Source: an uncultured beta proteobacterium (GTDB lineage Bacteria; Pseudomonadota; Gammaproteobacteria; Burkholderiales; Burkholderiaceae_C). Taken from it: a stretch of DNA of 41,037 nucleotides. A program made the position numbers and the translations under genes. The stretch spans positions 1 through 41,037 of the forward strand of contig CAIYDK010000278.1 in assembly GCA_903924955.1 (NCBI GenBank), written 5' to 3'. Of the stretch, positions 17,025 through 25,182 are shown in pieces; the first letter of the stretch is position 1; each line of letters begins with the position of its first letter. Under the pieces are notes generated by a model. It was not told the origin of the DNA. It searched no databases and was given only the letters and a program-made list of their open reading frames with translations.

Positions 17025-17057
17025 AACCCGCTCTCCCATTGGGACGGCGGGTTTTTT
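17025..17057 (+). terminator. Rho-independent terminator of tRNA-Leu
   Basis: AACCCGC at 17025-17031 pairs with GCGGGTT at 17047-17053, with a smaller inner stem TCCC/GGGA, followed by a run of six T. It lies 36 nt after the tRNA and should end its transcript. Confidence 0.85.
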
Positions 17058-17117
17058 GTTGTCTTACGCATTCTCGCGGGGTAGCATGACATACCGGAAT
17101 AAAGACGGTACTTTTGA

Positions 17118-17200
17118 CGGTATTGGCAATACTGGCGCATGGAATGCACCTACGGAGAAAAACGCAAAATGCTGGCACTTGGCACCTACCCCCGGCACCA
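17118..17200 (+). pseudogene. Tyrosine integrase remnant (N-terminal arm-binding segment)
   Basis: After a stop at 17115-17117, the frame reads RYWQYWRMECTYGEKRKM then LALGTYP. This fits the DUF4102-type N-terminal domain of P4-like tyrosine integrases (pattern W-R-x-K/Y-x-Y-G-x-K-x-K-x-LALGxYP). Only about 24 residues remain; no start codon, catalytic domain or catalytic R-H-R-Y set is present nearby. It stands 128 nt after a tRNA gene, the usual insertion site of such elements. The homology stops at about 17189, where an imperfect copy of the tRNA 3' end begins. I infer a deleted genomic island. Confidence 0.65.
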
Positions 17201-17258
17201 CAGTGGACAGACTGTGACTCAGTTTCCTCGTGTCTCCTTGCCCATCAGAAATAATCCG

Positions 17259-17858
17259 ATGCGGCGTGGGTTGCTCGCCATGGCTCGCCCGTTGTTCATT
17301 TGCACCATATCAATTTTTTCATTAGTTCTAATGGCAACGGGTTGTTCTTCCCTGCTGCCAAGGTCACAAACCGAATCCCCGACATTTCAAAGTTTTGACG
17401 AAGCACGCTTGGCGGTCGAATCACTGATACCCAAGGAGAGCAACCTCGCGAGCCTTGCCGAAAAGGGTTTGACCCCGGCGATACAACCCAACACCTTGAT
17501 ATTGACGCATACCGATATCGTACGCAGAGTCGTCAATGGCAGCGTGCTGGGGAAGGAGGATCTGGACCCCGGAATTGTGACCTGCCTAAACGCACGCGAT
17601 GCCTGCCGGGGCTGGGAACTCAATGTGACCCATATCTCAAAAGCCCGCACAGGCGGTTTTTGGGCAGATTTTGTCAACTTCAAACGCAGGACCGAAACAA
17701 CGGGTTGGCGCTTCAACGCGCTGATATTGCTGGTCAACGATGTGGTGGTCTATCGCGGGTGGGGCGGCCAGCCCGTTATCAACGAGGTTGAGGTCAACAC
17801 CAATCCGCTGGGTCCATTGCAAGAAATGGGGCCTTCCACGGTGACTGGCAATCGCTAG
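17259..17858 (+). CDS. Hypothetical lipoprotein
   Basis: A 199-aa predicted lipoprotein. The signal peptide FICTISIFSLVLMATGC ends in a weak lipobox ATGC followed by SSLL. The mature part has no motif I recognise; it contains CLNARDACRGWELNVTHISK, which offers a possible disulfide, and WRFNALILLVNDVVVYRGWG, probably an exposed beta-rich domain. The start is chosen at 17259 (MRRGLLAMARPLF); an ATG at 17280 is also possible. Upstream the same frame continues into the integrase remnant, which is not part of the protein. It lies just after the tRNA/integrase scar, so it could be cargo of a lost island or the old flanking gene; codon use does not settle this. Confidence 0.7.
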   Translation: MRRGLLAMARPLFICTISIFSLVLMATGCSSLLPRSQTESPTFQSFDEARLAVESLIPKESNLASLAEKGLTPAIQPNTLILTHTDIVRRVVNGSVLGKEDLDPGIVTCLNARDACRGWELNVTHISKARTGGFWADFVNFKRRTETTGWRFNALILLVNDVVVYRGWGGQPVINEVEVNTNPLGPLQEMGPSTVTGNR

Positions 17859-17888
17859 TCGCCAGGATATTGCACGACCCTTGCGGAC

Positions 17889-18338
17889 TCAGTTGGTTTT
17901 CAAGAATCGGGCCAGTACTTTCCCGGCGTCGTCCATCAATACCAGTTGATCTCGATCCAAGCGTGCCTTTCGGGTCAACTCCAGGGCTTTGAAGAACAAA
18001 TCCTCCTGTGATCCGGGCATGCTCAAGCACGCCCGCCCGGTGGAAGCCAAAGGCCCTAGTCGAAGCACTCCTGCTGCGACCGATGCTGGTCCACGAAAAG
18101 GATTGCATCCACCCGTTCCGGCAACCTCGTCTGCACTGGTCCAGCGGAGTCTCGGCTTGGGAGGAGTGACCTCAGGGGCGCCGTCAATGGCAAATGCTAC
18201 CCATTCGGTGCCCGCAAGACTCGCAGAAGTCAGGGCCGAAGCAACCGGCGCCTCGACGCGTGTCGGTAGCGCACAGGCGCTCAGCAGGCCTGCCAGCAAC
18301 AGCGCGAAAAGCTTGAGACCGGAATAGCTGGGTGCCAT
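17889..18338 (-). CDS. META-domain (HslJ-like) lipoprotein
   Basis: A 149-aa lipoprotein with lipobox LLSAC after the signal sequence. The META domain is seen in SLAGTEWVAFAIDG, the GTGGCNPFRGPAS core (family pattern GxxGCNxFxG), LGPLASTGRACLSM and the final DQLVLMDDAGKVLARF. Members such as E. coli HslJ are linked to heat or novobiocin resistance, but the molecular role is unknown. It begins 9 nt after the rfbC stop on the same strand, so it is probably transcribed with the rfb operon. The gene is convergent with the lipoprotein at 17259. Confidence 0.85.
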   Translation of the reverse strand: MAPSYSGLKLFALLLAGLLSACALPTRVEAPVASALTSASLAGTEWVAFAIDGAPEVTPPKPRLRWTSADEVAGTGGCNPFRGPASVAAGVLRLGPLASTGRACLSMPGSQEDLFFKALELTRKARLDRDQLVLMDDAGKVLARFLKTN

Positions 18339-18347
18339 GGGAACCTT

Positions 18348-18896
18348 TCAATCAAAAAACTTGGCGTTTGCCCAGAGTGCACCAGCCGCATCCTTGGCCG
18401 ACAGTTTGGGAGCCTCGCCCAGATCAGGCCACGTGATGTTCAAAAACGGATCGTTCCAGGCAATGCACTGCTCGTGCTCCGGTGCATAGTATTCGGTTGT
18501 TTTGTACAAAAATTCTGCGGCGTCGGACATCACCACAAACCCGTGGGCAAAACCGGGTGGCACCCAGAGTTGCGCCTTGTTTTGCTCTGACAACATCGCA
18601 CCGACCCACTTGCCAAAAGTAGGTGAGGAGCGACGAATGTCGACTGCGACATCAAACACTTCGCCAGCCACCACGCGAACCAATTTGCCCTGCGGTTGTT
18701 GAATTTGGTAATGCAAACCACGCAAGACTCCATGCGCTGAGCGGGAATGGTTGTCCTGGACAAATTGGGTGTCAACACCTGTAGTTGAAGCAAATGCGCG
18801 CTGATTGAAGCTTTCAAAGAAGAAACCGCGTGCGTCTCCAAAGACGCGTGGCTCGATCAGCATCACATCGGGAATCGCGGTAGGTGTGACCTTCAT
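18348..18896 (-). CDS. rfbC: dTDP-4-dehydrorhamnose 3,5-epimerase
   Basis: A 182-aa cupin-fold epimerase, third step of dTDP-L-rhamnose synthesis. Family marks are [46 protein letters not shown] (with the catalytic His), [32 protein letters not shown] and [20 protein letters not shown]. The ATG at 18896 overlaps the rfbA stop by ATGA. It is the fourth gene of rfbBDAC. Confidence 0.97.
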   Translation of the reverse strand: MKVTPTAIPDVMLIEPRVFGDARGFFFESFNQRAFASTTGVDTQFVQDNHSRSAHGVLRGLHYQIQQPQGKLVRVVAGEVFDVAVDIRRSSPTFGKWVGAMLSEQNKAQLWVPPGFAHGFVVMSDAAEFLYKTTEYYAPEHEQCIAWNDPFLNITWPDLGEAPKLSAKDAAGALWANAKFFD

Positions 18897-19804
18897 GGAT
18901 GGGTACCCTCCTTCAGCAAGCCCAGTAAATACTGCCCGTAACCGTTCTTGGCCAAGGGTTGCGCCAGTTTGGCCAGCTGTTCGCTGCCAATAAAGCCATT
19001 GCGCCAGACAATTTCTTCCAGACATGCAATTTTCAAGCCCTGCCGGCGTTCCAGCGTGGCGATGAACTGCCCCGCCTCCAGCAGACTGTCATGGGTGCCG
19101 GTATCGAGCCAGGCGTAACCACGCTGCATGATCTGCACGTTAAGCTGCCCAAGATCGAGGTAGGCCTGGTTGACGGCCGTAATTTCCAGTTCACCACGGG
19201 CACTGGGTTTGACAGCCTTGGCAATGTCCACCACCTGCTTGTCGTAAAAATACAGCCCCGTCACCGCATAGTTGCTTTGTGGCTTGACAGGCTTTTCCTC
19301 GATGCTGCGCGCCTTGCCTGTTTCATCAAACGCCACCACGCCGTAACGCTCCGGGTCCTGCACATGGTAGGCAAACACCGTTGCGCCTTGCTGCTGTGCA
19401 TCGGCGTTGCTCAGCAAAATTTGCAGGTCATGGCCATAAAAAATGTTATCGCCCAGCACCAGGGCACTGTCGTTGTTGCCGATGAACGCGTCGCCGATGA
19501 TGAAGGCTTGTGCCAAGCCGTCGGGGCTGGGTTGCACGGCGTACTGCAAGTTGACACCCCACTGGCTGCCGTCGCCCAACAACTGCACAAAGCGGGGCGT
19601 GTCTTGCGGGGTGCTGATGATCAAAATGTCGCGAATACCGGCCAGCAGCAGGGTGCTCAGGGGGTAGTAAATCATCGGCTTGTCATACACCGGCAAGAGC
19701 TGTTTGCTCATCGCAAGCGTAGCGGGGTGCAGGCGGGTGCCCGATCCGCCCGCCAGGATGATGCCCTTGCGGGACGTGGAATGGGGTTTATTGGTTGCGG
19801 CCAT
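18893..19804 (-). CDS. rfbA: Glucose-1-phosphate thymidylyltransferase
   Basis: A 303-aa nucleotidyltransferase, first step of dTDP-rhamnose synthesis (dTTP + glucose-1-phosphate). It has the nucleotide-binding [67 protein letters not shown] and [13 protein letters not shown]. The ATG at 19804 lies within the end of rfbD (17-nt overlap). A TTG six bases up is in frame but unlikely. Confidence 0.97.
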   Translation of the reverse strand: MAATNKPHSTSRKGIILAGGSGTRLHPATLAMSKQLLPVYDKPMIYYPLSTLLLAGIRDILIISTPQDTPRFVQLLGDGSQWGVNLQYAVQPSPDGLAQAFIIGDAFIGNNDSALVLGDNIFYGHDLQILLSNADAQQQGATVFAYHVQDPERYGVVAFDETGKARSIEEKPVKPQSNYAVTGLYFYDKQVVDIAKAVKPSARGELEITAVNQAYLDLGQLNVQIMQRGYAWLDTGTHDSLLEAGQFIATLERRQGLKIACLEEIVWRNGFIGSEQLAKLAQPLAKNGYGQYLLGLLKEGTHP

Positions 19805-20717
19805 AGTCAATCTCGTTCAACATGCGTTTTACGCCCTCCTGCCATTGCGGCAAGGAAAGGTCGAAGGTGGTTTGCAGCTTGGTGGTGTCCAGCCGTGAAT
19901 TGTGGGGGCGCCTGGCCGGTGTGGGGAAGGCCGATGTAGGCACAGCCACAATTTCTTTTGCTACTATTTTTATAGCTGGTTGCGCACATTCGGCGAGGGC
20001 TACCACGTATTTGGCATATGCATGCCAGTTGGTGCTGCCGCCTGCAACCAGATGGTAAATGCCAGCCAAGGCCGCATTCCCTGCTGCCTGGCATGGTTGG
20101 ACCTTGCGAATAGCATGCGCGGTTACATCGGCGATCAAATCGGCCCCGGTGGGCGCACCCGTCTGGTCGTTAATCACTTGCAGCGTCTCGCGTTCCTTGG
20201 CTAAGCGCAACATGGTCTTGGCAAAGTTGCCACCGCGGGCAGCGTACACCCAACTGGTACGAAAAATGAGATGCCGTTCGCAACGTGCAACGGCCTTTTC
20301 GCCTTCGAGTTTGGTGCGACCGTAAACACTTAGCGGACCGGTTGCATCACCTTCTTTCCAGGGCTCGGTACCGCTGCCGTCGAATACGTAGTCGGTGCTG
20401 TAATGCACCAACCAGGCGCCCAGGCGCTGTGCCTCATCAGCCAACACCCCCGGTGCCAGCGCGTTCAATAGGCGCGCGAAATCGGGCTCGCTTTCGGCTT
20501 TGTCCACAGCGGTGTGTGCGGCAGCGTTGACGATGACGTCGGGGCGCACCGTGCGCACTGTTTCGGCCAATGCGTCCAACTGCGTGAAGTCGCCGCTCAA
20601 GCCGCCGGGATTGGTGGCGCGGTCCAGCCCCATCACCCACAACTCACCCAGCGGGGCCAGGCTGCGCTGCAATTCCCAGCCGACCTGACCATCGGTACCC
20701 AGCAAAAGTATCTTCAT
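19788..20717 (-). CDS. rfbD: dTDP-4-dehydrorhamnose reductase
   Basis: A 309-aa SDR enzyme, last step of dTDP-L-rhamnose synthesis. The coenzyme loop [10 protein letters not shown] is at the N-terminus; YSTDYVFDG and the catalytic [12 protein letters not shown] follow. The C-terminal [17 protein letters not shown] is typical. Residues about 240-255 ([19 protein letters not shown]) just before [13 protein letters not shown] are longer than usual and are encoded by a copy of the 45-bp repeat, so the gene carries a small in-frame insertion. It overlaps rfbB by ATGA (20714-20717). Confidence 0.97.
   Translation of the reverse strand: MKILLLGTDGQVGWELQRSLAPLGELWVMGLDRATNPGGLSGDFTQLDALAETVRTVRPDVIVNAAAHTAVDKAESEPDFARLLNALAPGVLADEAQRLGAWLVHYSTDYVFDGSGTEPWKEGDATGPLSVYGRTKLEGEKAVARCERHLIFRTSWVYAARGGNFAKTMLRLAKERETLQVINDQTGAPTGADLIADVTAHAIRKVQPCQAAGNAALAGIYHLVAGGSTNWHAYAKYVVALAECAQPAIKIVAKEIVAVPTSAFPTPARRPHNSRLDTTKLQTTFDLSLPQWQEGVKRMLNEIDYGRNQ
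19958..20002. repeat. 45-bp dispersed repeat, copy inside rfbD (reference copy)
   Basis: This copy starts TTGCTACTA, has the core ATAGCTGGTTGCGCA and ends CGGCGAGGGCTA. It is AT-richer in the first half than the gene around it. Four other places in the window align to it over the full 45 bases without gaps. It lies in frame in rfbD, just before the conserved C-terminal motif. Confidence 0.7.
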
Positions 20718-21790
20718 ACTACGGTTGCGGCGTTGCCGTATTGCGTTTGCACCCAGTCGCGGTAGCCGCCGCTTTGCACGTTAGCCACCCAGTCCTGATT
20801 AGATAAATACCATTGCACCGTTTTGGCAATGCCGGTGTCGAAGGATTCGGCAGGCTTCCAGCCCAGATCACGTTCAATCTTTCTGGCATCGATGGCGTAA
20901 CGGCGGTCGTGCCCCGGGCGGTCGGTCACAAAGGCGATCTGGTCTGCGTAAGGCTTGCCGTCGGCGCGCGGCTGCAAGGAGTCGAGAAGCCCGCAAATGG
21001 TACGCACGATGTCCAGGTTGGCCTTCTCGTTCCAGCCGCCCACGTTGTAGGTATCGCCCAGCTTGCCGGCTTCCAGCACACGGCGTATGGCACTGCAATG
21101 GTCCTTGACGTACAGCCAATCACGGATCTGCTGCCCGTCCCCATATACCGGCAGGGTCTTGCCTGCCAACGCATTGACGATCACTAGCGGAATGAGCTTC
21201 TCAGGAAAATGGTAGGGGCCATAGTTGTTCGAGCAATTGGTGGTCAGCACCGGCAGGCCATAGGTGTGGTGCCAGGCACGCACCAAATGGTCGCTGGCGG
21301 CCTTGCTCGCGCTGTAGGGGCTGTTGGGCTCATATGTATGGGACTCGGTAAAGGCCGGGTCCCCCTTTGACAGCGAACCGTACACCTCGTCCGTTGATAC
21401 ATGGAGAAAACGGAAGTCTTCCTTCTGCACCATTGGCAAGGCACTCCAATAGCTGCGCACCGATTCGAGCAACTGGTAGGTTCCAACAATATTGTTCTGC
21501 ACAAACTCGCCGGGCCCATGAATGGAGCGGTCAACATGCGATTCGGCAGCAAAATTCACCACCGCGCGCGGTTGGTGTCGCGCCAGCAATTCCGGTACCA
21601 GCCCGGCGTCACCAATGTCACCCTTCACAAAGACGTGCCGGGGATCATCTTTCAAACTGGCCAGGTTTTGCAAATTGCCAGCGTAGCTCAGCTTATCCAG
21701 GTTGACCACGGTCTCTTGCGACTGTGCAAGCCAATCCAGCACGTAGTTCGAACCAATAAATCCGGCACCGCCGGTGACAAGAATGGTCAT
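20714..21790 (-). CDS. rfbB: dTDP-glucose 4,6-dehydratase
   Basis: A 358-aa SDR enzyme, second step of dTDP-rhamnose synthesis. It shows [16 protein letters not shown] at the N-terminus, [16 protein letters not shown], the catalytic [24 protein letters not shown] (YxxxK) and the dTDP-sugar region [16 protein letters not shown]. The ATG at 21790 ([11 protein letters not shown]) is preceded by a possible promoter at 21822-21851. It is the first gene of rfbBDAC; all junctions overlap by 4 or 17 nt, so translation is coupled through the operon. Confidence 0.97.
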   Translation of the reverse strand: MTILVTGGAGFIGSNYVLDWLAQSQETVVNLDKLSYAGNLQNLASLKDDPRHVFVKGDIGDAGLVPELLARHQPRAVVNFAAESHVDRSIHGPGEFVQNNIVGTYQLLESVRSYWSALPMVQKEDFRFLHVSTDEVYGSLSKGDPAFTESHTYEPNSPYSASKAASDHLVRAWHHTYGLPVLTTNCSNNYGPYHFPEKLIPLVIVNALAGKTLPVYGDGQQIRDWLYVKDHCSAIRRVLEAGKLGDTYNVGGWNEKANLDIVRTICGLLDSLQPRADGKPYADQIAFVTDRPGHDRRYAIDARKIERDLGWKPAESFDTGIAKTVQWYLSNQDWVANVQSGGYRDWVQTQYGNAATVV

Positions 21791-21821
21791 GGAGTGTTCT
21801 ATCCCTGAAATTGAAGCCAAG

Positions 21822-21851
21822 ATAATACCTGTGGCCGATTTTCGCAGACAA
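21822..21851 (-). promoter_or_regulatory. Candidate sigma-70 promoter of rfbBDAC
   Basis: On the minus strand TTGTCT (-35, 21846-21851) and TATTAT (-10, 21822-21827) are separated by 18 nt and lie just before rfbB. The -10 matches TATAAT in five of six bases, the -35 TTGACA in four of six. It overlaps the first codon of the divergent PAP2 gene if that gene starts at 21851. Confidence 0.5.
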
Positions 21852-22588
21852 TGCCGCCACTCCCCACGTCCATGCAAAACCATTTAAGTCAAACTCCATC
21901 CTGGCAGCAAACCCCCGCGCTGTTCTGGTGGATATTGGGTGGATTTGTCGCACTGGCGTTACTACCGACGGCATGGACAGCAATGGATCTAGGTGCTGCA
22001 GCGTTGTTTATTGGGCAAGCCGCGCCAATTGGCGCTGCAAAGTGGTGGTGGGTGGAGTGGATCAATCTGTACATTCCTGCCGCGTTTCGCACGATGGTTG
22101 TAGTAGCACTGTTGGGTTGGCTATTGGTCAATCTGCGGCCATGGGGCAAAAGATGGCGCCTGCCGTTGGCCTTTGTGGTGTTGGCGGGTGCTCTGGGGCC
22201 GGGTTTACTGGTCAACAACGGGTTCAAGGACAACTGGCAGCGTGCGCGCCCCTACCAGGTACAGCCTTTTGGTGGAACGCAGCAATTTACCCGTGCCGCG
22301 GTGATGACCGATCAGTGCAACAACAACTGTTCATTTGTCAGCGGACATGTGGCTTGCGGGTTTTTCTTTGTTTCAATGATGCTGGTCCACCGGCGCCGCC
22401 AACGCATGTGGGCCATTACTGGGGTGACTGCCGGCCTGGTCATTGGCTTTTCCCGCATGGCTGACGGTGCACACTGGCTCAGTGACGTCCTGTGGGCCAG
22501 TCCGATTACGTTGCTGTGCAGCTGGTTTATCTGGAAAATATTGATCCGTTTTTACCCATCTCCGTATGTCGGGACTTCATCGGGATAG
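21851..22588 (+). CDS. PAP2-family membrane phosphatase
   Basis: A 245-aa inner-membrane protein with about five to six helices ([79 protein letters not shown]). All three PAP2 motifs are seen: KDNWQRARP (about 126), [12 protein letters not shown] (about 156) and [13 protein letters not shown] (about 198). Such enzymes remove phosphate from phosphatidic acid, undecaprenyl pyrophosphate or lipid A. Its place beside the rhamnose operon fits lipid-carrier recycling for polysaccharide synthesis, by inference. The start is either 21851 or the ATG at 21872 (MQNHLSQ); neither has a good Shine-Dalgarno site. Confidence 0.88.
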   Translation: MPPLPTSMQNHLSQTPSWQQTPALFWWILGGFVALALLPTAWTAMDLGAAALFIGQAAPIGAAKWWWVEWINLYIPAAFRTMVVVALLGWLLVNLRPWGKRWRLPLAFVVLAGALGPGLLVNNGFKDNWQRARPYQVQPFGGTQQFTRAAVMTDQCNNNCSFVSGHVACGFFFVSMMLVHRRRQRMWAITGVTAGLVIGFSRMADGAHWLSDVLWASPITLLCSWFIWKILIRFYPSPYVGTSSG

Positions 22589-22656
22589 CGATCCGGGGGT
22601 ACCTGCGTAAAATCTTTTGCAGTACACAACTTTTTGGTACACCCCAGGACTACACG

Positions 22657-24198
22657 ATGGACTTGATTTTTGCCGACGAAGAGGAACCCACCGCCGACAA
22701 CGCCAAAAAGGCTGCCAAGAAACCATGGTGCATTCTGTTGGTGGATGATGATGCGGAAGTTCATGCTGTAACCCGTCTGGCACTAAAGGGATTTGAATTT
22801 CAGGGAAGCCAACTGGAACTCATCAGTGCAAGCACCGGGCAGGCCGGGCGCGAAGTGTTTCAAAGCAGGGACGACATTGCGTTGGCTATCGTCGACGTCG
22901 TGATGGAAACAGACCACGCCGGACTGGATCTTGTGCATTACGTGCGCAATACGCTGGGAAATCACCGCACACGACTGGTCATGCGCACCGGACAACCCGG
23001 CCAGGCCCCAGAAGACCGAGTTATTCGCGAATACGATATCGACGACTACAAAGAGAAAACAGACCTGACGATACAAAAACTGCGTACTTTGCTTTACAGT
23101 AAATTGCGTGCGTACCGCGACCTGTGCATCATTGAATACCAGCGTGATGGCCTGGCAAGAGTACTGGGTGCTACAGCCATGGTGCAAAGTGCCGAGTCCC
23201 TAACCGTCTTCGCAACGGCCGTGCTGGACCAACTTACCTCACTACTAAACCTGGACCGTTCTGCCCTGTACTGCATCGTCCTGCCCAATCCGGGAAACGG
23301 CGAACACGAATCAAAAACAATTGCGGCTACTGGTGATTTCGTGCAGTACAGCACAGACACCCGGTTCACTGATCTGCCCGAAATCGTTTCACAACGATTC
23401 GATCAAGTACTCGAACAAAAAGCGGCCCAGCATTTTGAAGATGCCTACGTTCTCTACACTGCGTCCAAGAACGGTGGATGCAACCTGCTCTACCTGAAGC
23501 ATGCTGCCGAATTGGAGAAGATGGACCGCCAACTCCTTGAAATTTACACCCAGAGTGTCGCAATAACCTTTGAAAATATTAACCTGCAAGAGGAACTGCG
23601 GGAAACCCAGAAGGAACTGGTCTACACGCTAGCGGATGCTGTCGAAGCCCGTAGCAAAGACACCGGTGCACATGTCAAGCGGGTTGCCCTGATATGTGAA
23701 CTATTGGCGCGCCTCTACGGGTTGCCGGAAGCCCAGGTCATGCTGATCAAGACGGCTTCACCGCTGCACGATATTGGCAAGGTTGCCATACCAGATAACA
23801 TTTTGAGAAAGCCGGGTAAATTGGACGCGGATGAGTGGGCGCTGATGCAACAACATGCCCAATTTGGGCTGGAGATACTGCAACGATCCAATCGCCCACT
23901 CATGAAATTGGGGGCAGAGATTGCCTTGTCTCACCACGAGCGTTGGGATGGCACCGGCTACCCGAGCGGACTCGCCGGAAGTGCCATTCCTGTTTCCGGA
24001 CGCATTACGGCACTCGCCGATGTGTTCGATGCTCTTGGCTCGCGTCGAAGTTTCAAAGAACCTTGGTCGGAAAACATGGTGACGGAGGCGATCCGCGTGG
24101 GTCGTGGCACCCAGTTTGAACCCATACTGGTTGACCTGCTACTGGACAACCTGGCTACCTTCAATGCATTTCGAATAGAGCACCCAGATCAGGTTTAG
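22657..24198 (+). CDS. Response regulator with DUF3369 and HD-GYP domains (c-di-GMP phosphodiesterase)
   Basis: A 513-aa cytoplasmic regulator. The receiver domain (about residues 25-155) has acidic DDD at 30-32, phosphoacceptor D80 in LAIVDVVMETD, MRTGQP and the conserved Lys in DDYKEKTDL. Next is DUF3369, a GAF-like sensor region (about 170-315), then a short helical linker (ENINLQEELRETQKEL) and the HD-GYP domain: LHDIGKVAIPD at about 370 and HHERWDGTGYP at about 426. All catalytic residues are present, so c-di-GMP hydrolysis is likely. Start at 22657 (MDLIFADEEE); the frame is open upstream over the PAP2 end but that is not protein-like. No partner histidine kinase is encoded in the window. 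Confidence 0.92.
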   Translation: MDLIFADEEEPTADNAKKAAKKPWCILLVDDDAEVHAVTRLALKGFEFQGSQLELISASTGQAGREVFQSRDDIALAIVDVVMETDHAGLDLVHYVRNTLGNHRTRLVMRTGQPGQAPEDRVIREYDIDDYKEKTDLTIQKLRTLLYSKLRAYRDLCIIEYQRDGLARVLGATAMVQSAESLTVFATAVLDQLTSLLNLDRSALYCIVLPNPGNGEHESKTIAATGDFVQYSTDTRFTDLPEIVSQRFDQVLEQKAAQHFEDAYVLYTASKNGGCNLLYLKHAAELEKMDRQLLEIYTQSVAITFENINLQEELRETQKELVYTLADAVEARSKDTGAHVKRVALICELLARLYGLPEAQVMLIKTASPLHDIGKVAIPDNILRKPGKLDADEWALMQQHAQFGLEILQRSNRPLMKLGAEIALSHHERWDGTGYPSGLAGSAIPVSGRITALADVFDALGSRRSFKEPWSENMVTEAIRVGRGTQFEPILVDLLLDNLATFNAFRIEHPDQV

Positions 24199-24203
24199 CC
24201 CGT

Positions 24204-25160
24204 TCACGAACCCGAATCCTCCAGCGAGGCCAGGCCACTGAGCACGGTCGGAAAACGCAGTCGCAGACGCAATTCCTGCTTCATTCTGGTGTTGTCCATA
24301 CGACGGGACTCACTCATGAAACTCAGCAGCATCAACGGCAATTGTTCAGTTGCTCCCGCACGTGCAATACGTGGGGGACGCGGCAAACCATACAAGTCCG
24401 CAGCAAGGTCAAAGTAGTCGCCCATTTTCATGCTGCTGTCGTCATTGACGTTGTAGACCCGCTGGGGTGCGCCACGCCATAAGGCAAGACAACACGCGCG
24501 AGCCAGATCGTCAGCTTGTATATGGTTCGTAAAAACATCGTCCTGCTGCTGCAATACCGGTGTCGCTTTCACGAGTCTTGCTCGGGGCGTTCCACCTTCC
24601 CGGTCTTGTGCGTAGATTCCTGGAATCCGAAGAATACTGACACGTGTCGCCGTTGAACGCCCCCAAAATCGAATCCGCGATTCTGCATCCACGCGCCGAT
24701 GCGCGCGTGGCGTATGGGCGTTAACGACACGCGTCTCGTTAACCCAATCCCCGTCGCAATTACCGTACACGCCGCTCGTTGACCCATACACAACACATGC
24801 AGGCTTCTGACGCAAACGCAATGCACACATCAATGCCTCGGTACGCGAGTCAACCCAACCTTCCGATGGCGGAGGCGCAAGGTGTACTACACGGCTAGCG
24901 ATGCCGGCAAGCCGCGTCAATGATGTGCGCTGGTCCAAGTTGCCAAGTAGCGGTGTAATCCCCTTGGATCGCAATTCCCCTACTCGAAGGGAATCGGACG
25001 TGAGCGCCAGCAACCGAACACGATTGCGTAATTGACCTGCCACCCGCAAGCCCACATCGCCACAGCCGACGATCAAAACACGTTCCCGACGAAAACGCGC
25101 GGGCAGGGATCCAAGGGGAGTCAGGTTTGAGGGCAAAATCGTGGTTTGATACAAATGCAA
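24204..25160 (-). CDS. NAD-dependent epimerase/dehydratase-like protein (YeeZ type)
   Basis: A 318-aa extended-SDR-like protein. The N-terminal strand and loop RVLIVGCGDVGLRVAGQL is GxGxxG-like; VVYGSTSGVYGNCDGDWVNE is the YeeZ-type STSGVYG block; LRIPGIYAQDREGG and RVYNVNDDSSM follow. The classical YxxxK is replaced by RAHRRVDAE, so a dehydrogenase reaction is doubtful. There is no ATG upstream of the nucleotide-binding loop; the start is probably the TTG at 25160, which follows GGAA at good spacing. It is divergent from the flavoprotein reductase (22-nt gap). The role is unknown. Confidence 0.78.
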   Translation of the reverse strand: MHLYQTTILPSNLTPLGSLPARFRRERVLIVGCGDVGLRVAGQLRNRVRLLALTSDSLRVGELRSKGITPLLGNLDQRTSLTRLAGIASRVVHLAPPPSEGWVDSRTEALMCALRLRQKPACVVYGSTSGVYGNCDGDWVNETRVVNAHTPRAHRRVDAESRIRFWGRSTATRVSILRIPGIYAQDREGGTPRARLVKATPVLQQQDDVFTNHIQADDLARACCLALWRGAPQRVYNVNDDSSMKMGDYFDLAADLYGLPRPPRIARAGATEQLPLMLLSFMSESRRMDNTRMKQELRLRLRFPTVLSGLASLEDSGS

Positions 25161-25182
25161 GAGTTCCGAGGATACCTACAAG

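Noticed and set aside
17139-17258. Reading the lipoprotein as starting at 17139 within the integrase-like segment
   Set aside because: That segment matches integrases and would put 40 polar residues before the lipoprotein signal; the ATG at 17259 or 17280 is better.
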